Below are positions 58,376 to 64,000 of a stretch of DNA of 64,000 nt, one piece after another (position 1 is the first letter of the stretch; each line of letters opens with the position of its first letter). A program made the translations under genes and the position numbers. This stretch comes from Fusarium oxysporum f. sp. lycopersici 4287 (Eukaryota; Ascomycota; Sordariomycetes; Hypocreales; Nectriaceae), in NCBI RefSeq assembly GCF_000149955.1, contig NC_030986.1:95863-159862 (forward strand). The letters run 5' to 3'. A model generated the notes under the pieces. It worked only from the letters and a program-made list of their open reading frames with translations, had not been told where the DNA came from and ran no database searches.

Positions 58376-58393
58376 ATTCGACTTATATAACAA
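58376..58393. repeat. target-site duplication, left (SINE-like copy 2)
   Basis: ATTCGACTTATATAACAA, repeated exactly at 59041-59058. The 18-bp length suits target-primed reverse transcription. Confidence 0.85.
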
Positions 58394-59040
58394 CTCTCTC
58401 CTGTAAAAATTCTTTCTTGGCACGCACTGTTAGTGCGGTGCTAGGAGCGGGATTTTCTGCAGGCCACGCGACCACACAAAAACTGCGGGGACGCTATCGG
58501 CTCCCTAACAGCAGTTTTCAGAGAAGGAATTTTGGAGAGTTCGCCTTCTCTGACAACACCTTTGTCGGATCTAATGGCGGCACCTCAGAACCAGAACGCC
58601 TTAGATATCGGAGGGCGATGCCCCGGGCATTCGTAGCGACATCCTTCCGATCAACGACGCCGATTGCGATGGGTTTTTCTCCTTTAAAGGCAAGCCGCAC
58701 CGTCGGCCTCTGATCCCTTCCCGAGGTTTTTCCCTGCCGCCGCGACAGTCGACTACGAGCTACAACTTGGTTACTGGAGATTGTGGACTGCGTCAGCAGA
58801 TGTAGTGATGCGCGAGAGAATTCTGGTCGGTGGAAAAAGTTCGACAATAGATTGCCCTCGAACCCGCTGACGGGTGACGGGCTTGAGAAATACAGCACCT
58901 TTTGTGCCATTGGTATGCTGGATGGTGAAGGAAGCGGGGTATCCTGTACCTAGCTAGCTCAGCACGTCTTTTGCTCCAGTAGGAGATTTGGCTTCGTTAC
59001 AGCCACCCAGACGAAAAATACACATACATACATACATACA
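58394..59040 (+). mobile_element. SINE-like retroposon, copy 2
   Basis: Nearly identical to 20330-20987 from CTCTCTCCTGTAAAAATTC onward. It ends in an (ACAT)n tail where copy 1 has (CAAA)n. Perfect 18-bp direct repeats flank it. It sits between two heavily RIP-mutated blocks but shows no RIP itself, so insertion is probably younger than the surrounding decay. One single-base length difference (AAAACTG vs AAAAACTG) separates the two copies near the 5' end. No protein for self-mobilisation is encoded. Confidence 0.8.
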
Positions 59041-59058
59041 ATTCGACTTATATAACAA
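59041..59058. repeat. target-site duplication, right (SINE-like copy 2)
   Basis: Second copy of ATTCGACTTATATAACAA directly after the ACAT tail. Confidence 0.85.
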
Positions 59059-59104
59059 AGGAAGATAGATAGAGTCAAACCGACCACATTCGACTTGCAT
59101 ATCC

Positions 59105-59340
59105 CTCAGTATATATATATATTTATTTAGCAGTAAATAGAACTTAGCTTACTAGCTATTAATAAAGTATCTTTATATTAATAAGCCTAATATGCATTAC
59201 TTAATTATTAAGAGATATAATACTTTGCATTACTTAGTATTATGCCCTATATTATCTGCAAATATAAACCTAATACAGACTAATTTACCTGTTTAGAAAC
59301 CTAACCGTTATATATTAATAGCTCTTATTTAGACTATACT
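59105..59340 (+). repeat. partial 5' LTR of the Gypsy element, RIP-mutated
   Basis: Aligns with the second half of the LTR-like block at 44418-44850 and directly precedes the Gag-like region. The first half of the LTR is not recognisable. Many C-to-T and G-to-A differences relative to the 44 kb copy. Confidence 0.5.
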
Positions 59341-59399
59341 GTATAACGCTAAGTAATATCTATGTAATAGCACCTGCTACTCTAAGCCGCCCTTCTACT

Positions 59400-62300
59400 G
59401 CAGGATATACTTAATACTCTACGCCCCCCGAAGAAGTATAACCCCTTGCAGAAGAGCTACAGGAGGTCCTGATAGAAACAGATAAGGAAGGAGAGATAGA
59501 AAGTCCTCCTATCTACCTAAACTCCTATAAGGATAAAGTTAAGAAACTTAAGAAAAAACTTTATAACCTAGGAGAATAATATAATACCCTCTTAGATAAT
59601 GCCAAAAATAACGCCAAGATCACGCAGAATAGGATTAAGGCTTTAGAGAAAAAGGTAGCTAATCTTGCTAAGATTGCAGAATTACTTAGGAAGATAGCTA
59701 AGAATAGCCAGAAGCTATATAAGGAACACATTGAATATACTGCAGCTCTTACTGCTACCGGAAAAGATCCTAGAGAAATCCTTAGACCCTATTAACCTAA
59801 TTTATTTAATGGCAACGCCGATAAATTGCAAGGATTCCTTACTAGTCTCCGGAGCTACTAGATATACTACCTAATTTAGTTTACTACTAAAGAACTATAA
59901 GTTTAGTATAAAATAGGATTCCTTAAGGATAAAGTACTACAGATAATAGAACCTATAATCTGCAATTATATTAATAATTTACCCTATAAATAGAAGTAAA
60001 TAACTAAATATATCTATAAGAAATATAAATACTTTAAATCTAAACTAAGGAATGCCTTTAGAATTATAAATAAGAAATAAATAATAGAAATAAAGATTTA
60101 GTAACTTAAATAAAGAGGATTAGCTGCAGACTACCTAGTTAAATACTGCTATTAAGTAGCCAAGCTAAACTAGGGCAAAGAGGCCTATATAGCATAAGTA
60201 TACTTAGGACTTAAGTCTAAGGTTAAAGATATTATAATAAATATTAGACCTAAGCCTAAGGACTTAAATGAACTTACTAGTATTACTATAGAGATTAATA
60301 ACCAGCAGTATAAATAATATAAAGAAAAACAAGCTAAGAAATACAGAGGATTATATAATCCCCGGTGGAATACTAAATAGTATAATGCCAACTAGGGAAG
60401 AAAGAGGCATATTAATATATAATATGGCACTAAACCTAGACCTATAGTCCTTAGGGCTATGTAATGGGATAATAATAGAAGACCTTGCAATATATCTAAG
60501 GTTAAATACTATAATTGCAACTAATTTAGACATATCGCTAATAAATATCTAGAACCTAAGAGACCTAGAGACCCTAATAGAGGTAAGCAGATACTAGGAG
60601 TAACTAATAAATAAGAACCTTAAATGGCCATATAAACCTAGGTACTAGGAATAACATAAAGCCTATATAATATAACAGCTTTATATAAGACCTATATATT
60701 AATATATAGTTAGTACCTATACCTAGATAGCTCTATTAAGGAACTATAAGATAAGTTCTTAGCAGAAGAAAATACTAAGTCAGGAAATACCCCTAGAATC
60801 CCACTACTATATTAGAAAAAGATAAATAAATATTATAAGGAAAGGCAAGAAGACCTAAAATACTAAAAAGAGGAAAAGGCAAAGTTTTATGCCTAGTATC
60901 TTAGAAGAAAAAAAGAAAATAAATAAAGGAAGCAGGAAGCAGAAGAAGCATTCTAATAATAATATGCAGAAAGGAAATTCGGTATAACTAAAACCCTAGG
61001 CATAATAAGAGAATAGAAACTCTTAAAGCAAAAAACCAAGGAATACCTAGAAGGCCTATAAGGGAAAGAAGCTACCCCTAATAAGGGCAAGTAACCTAAA
61101 GTACTATAATAAGTAGATAATATCCCAGTTAGAGTCACCCTATAAGATACTAAGCAGGTATTCTAGAAGGCATGAAAGGCAGAAGCAAAGACTTATATCT
61201 ACTACTATTAATAATCCTATTATATAGGATATAGAGGAGGAGTAGTATAAGAAACTATATAATACCTCTGTAAATAAGATAAACGCCTAGAATAGAAATA
61301 GTAATAACCCTATAAATAACTATTTAATAAAATAGGCAGCAGGATATAGACCTTATATAAAGATAGGTATATCTAGGGAGCCAGAGAACATAGTAAGACT
61401 AATAAACTTATACCCCTAAATATATATATATACTATATAGATAATACTATAAATCTACTCTATAAGGAACCTAAGTTTAATATTAAAGATAATATAAGGA
61501 TATTTCCTATATACTTAGAATATAAAGAACTATTATAGCTCTTATGCTAATATTATTAGTATAAGGAATATAAATAAAATAAGGAAGATAATAACTATTT
61601 CTCTGTAATAATTCCTGGCATACTAAATAATAAGCCCTATCTAGCAACTAAAACAGAGGGATACCTAATATACCTATAATATAAAAATCTTAGAATAGCA
61701 GAATTATAATTCTATATGCTATATTACTATAAGATCTAGAAAAATAAGAACCTCTGCAAAGGAATTAAGCAAATAATATAAGAAATTACAGAAGTTAAAA
61801 AAGAACTTAAAGCCTTAACCTTAAAAGAATATATAAAATAAGAAAGCACCTTTAAATCTATTAACCTCAGCAAAGGATTTAATTAGGTTTTAATTAATAA
61901 TACTAGTTTAAAAGATATAATATTAGATAATAAACTAGAGGCAATAAATAAATTCTTTAAGAAACCCTATAATACTAGAGGAAAGCCTATAAATAAATAA
62001 AAGAAAGTATAGCAATAATGGTATAGATATGAGTTAGGACTTATATAAGAATAATAAGAACTAAGCAAGGTAGATTACATTAAAGGATATATAGACCTAG
62101 AAAAATATTACTAGCTATACCTTGAAAGTATTAGAGTACTATATAAGAGATAAATAATAGAATCTGAAAGATATAAAGTATATCTAAAAAATACTAGGAA
62201 AGAGTAATATAAAAGAATTAGAAAATATACTTCTAATAATAACTATTTAATAATAAATTTATTAATAATTACACCGACAGCAAAGAATATATAGATAGTA

Positions 62301-64000
62301 ACTGCAAATAAACTTATAAGGATGCCTTAGGAAAAGAAATATACTTCCTGTAATAACAGAGCCATAAGAAAGCGCCAGATAAGGATAGATAAGACCTATA
62401 CCTATAAGTGCTCTAGGAGCCATATAAGATAATAAACCTAATTGCCTAGTGCTATAAGCTTAGATTAAGGGAAGATAGCTAAATATATAAATTAATAGCA
62501 AAGTAAAGAAGAACTTTATTAATCTAAGAATAATTATAAAGCTAGGATTACTATAAAAGAAGAAGTAACTATTATACTAACTTATAAATGCAGAAAGATA
62601 ATACTTTAATTATAATAATAGTATTATAGATTAAGAGATTAATTACCTTAAGGTCTATATCAGAGGAAAGAATTAAGAAGTAAGCTTTAATATAATACCT
62701 TTAGGAGAGAATATAGATATTTTACTTAGTATAAATTAGCTTAGATAATAAAACCTATATATTAACTAGAGGACTGGCCAGATTACCTTCCCTAGTAACC
62801 CTAATAGCAATAGTAAAATAATTATAATAAGTAAGAAGAGATCTTAATTTATAACTAAGGGAGAAAGCATAGACCGGCATAGAATAAAGATTCTACTACC
62901 TCTAAAAGGAGTATAATATAAGTATAAGAAAGGCTAAAGAAGTAAAATAAAAATCCTAGGTATTCTCTAATAATAAGATTTACGAAAAGATAAACTATCT
63001 ACTATAAGCTAGGACTAACTAGAAAACATTCTAAAAGAATATCAGATATATAATAAACTATTTAGAGAAGAATTAGAAATAGGAGTCCCTAAATACAGCT
63101 AATAGAATTATAAAATTAATCTTATAGATAATAACTTACTATTTTAGAAGTTATATTTACTTAATAAAAGAGAGCTATAAGTATAAAAGGAATATATTAA
63201 TAAGATACTAGTAAAAGGCTATATTAGGGAATCTAGCTTACCCTTAGTATTATCTATATTCTTTATACTAAAGAAAAACAGAAAAGATAAACCTATTATT
63301 AACTACTAACTAGTTAATGCAAAAACCATTAAAGACTAAACCCTGCTTCTGCTTATTACAGAGCTTAAGGATTAGCTATAAGGCAAAAAGATCTTTACCG
63401 CTCTAGACCTAAAAGGAGTATATAATTTAATTTATATTAAGAAAGGAGATAAATAGAAAACGGCATTTAGAACCAGATTTAGGCTTTTTAAATATATAGT
63501 AATGCTATTTAGTCTTACTAATATACCTATAACGTTTTAGCAGATAATTAATAATATACTTTAATAATACCTTAATATCTTTATAGTCTATTACCTAGAT
63601 AATATTCTAATCTTCTTAGATAATAAAGAAAAATATAAGGAATATATCTATAAGGTCTTAAAAATACTATAAAATGCCAAGCTATTAGTTAAACCAGAAA
63701 AAAGTTACTTCTATATTATAAAGGTAGACTTCTTAGGATATACTATTATACCTAGAGAAATCCAAATAGAGAAGAAGAAAGTATCTGCAGTAGCAGAATA
63801 AAAGGTACCTAGTAATATTAAAGAAATATAAGTATTCTTAGGTTTTGCTAACTACTATAGATAATTTATTAAGGACTTTAGCAAGATTATAAGCCCCTTA
63901 ATAGAACTTATAAAGAAGGATAAACCCTTTGCCTAGAATAATAAGGCATAAGAAGCCTTTAATAGGCTTAAATAATTAATCCTTAGTAAACCTATACTAG
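59400..64000 (+). mobile_element. Ty3/Gypsy LTR retrotransposon, RIP-inactivated, cut by the window end
   Basis: Plus-strand remnant with TAG/TAA in many places where Gln is expected. A Gag-like region (about 59440-60620) includes NADKLQGFLTSLRSY, KIGFLKDKVLQIIEPI and a decayed CCHC zinc knuckle (YYNCN then HIANKY). A protease-like segment lies near 62640-62830 (VSFNIIPLGENIDILLSIN type sequence with stops). Reverse transcriptase spans about 63170-63760: IFTALDLKGVYNLIYIKKGD, the catalytic box changed to YYLDNILIF (second Asp lost by a G-to-A change), and VDFLGYTI. The RT-connection/RNase H start follows (VFLGFANYY, ISPLIELIKKDKPF). Integrase and the 3' LTR would lie beyond the window. Not functional. 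Confidence 0.8.

Overview
The window reads as a nuclear accessory (dispensable or subtelomere-like) region of a filamentous ascomycete. Genes carry short introns with GTAAGT/GTATGT donors and CTAAC-type branch points. The families are typically fungal: CorA-like membrane proteins, Zn2Cys6 and bZIP regulators, ABCC and MFS transporters, a PTH11/rhodopsin-like protein, tannase/feruloyl esterase and tyrosinase. AT-rich blocks are saturated with TpA and have Gln codons turned into TAG/TAA, the signature of repeat-induced point mutation (RIP). A SINE-like retroposon resembles Foxy-type elements in architecture. Fusarium or a close relative is my best guess; the species cannot be fixed from sequence alone.

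Layout. 1-2.6 kb: no supported gene, ending in AT-rich sequence. 2.9-14.6 kb: a graveyard of broken genes (secreted carboxylesterase, Zn2Cys6 regulator fragment, M20 amidohydrolase with an internal deletion, and a 5'-truncated zinc metalloprotease head to head with a 5'-truncated tyrosinase) around one intact CorA-like gene (4.4-6.9 kb). 14.7-22.9 kb: tannase/feruloyl esterase, rhodopsin-like membrane protein, a SINE-like element and a WW-domain protein. 23-27.7 kb: gene-poor, partly AT-rich. 27.8-30.5 kb: two small predicted secreted or membrane proteins, the second interrupted by one in-frame stop. 32.0-39.1 kb: a divergently transcribed ABCC transporter (with a 199-N assembly gap) and an MFS transporter. 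39.3 kb: an intron-containing tRNA-Thr. 40.0-41.4 kb: a 448-residue protein ending in fifteen HGICAA repeats, the most unusual gene here. 41.9-43.2 kb: a bZIP regulator. 43.9-45.9 kb: AT-rich sequence with a solo-LTR-like block. 45.9-48.3 kb: a cysteine-rich secreted protein and a secreted protein of five beta-lactamase-associated tandem repeats. 48.7-51.8 kb: an MFS drug transporter with an early in-frame TAG, and a bacterial-type substrate-binding protein broken by several frameshifts. 52.8-57.5 kb: a short GH20 hexosaminidase-like protein, an O-methyltransferase and a divergent Zn2Cys6 regulator with CGG/CCG sites between the last two. 57.5-64 kb: RIP-degraded DNA, a second SINE copy with an 18-bp target duplication, and a Ty3/Gypsy retrotransposon running off the end.

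Functional reading. Secreted hydrolases and small secreted proteins, transporters and pathway-type regulators dominate, as expected of a host- or niche-interaction compartment. Two local modules look coherent: the ABCC/MFS pair with one shared promoter, and the methyltransferase/Zn2Cys6 pair. About half of the other loci are truncated or interrupted, so the region is decaying and rearranging. All splice models were made by eye and are inferences.
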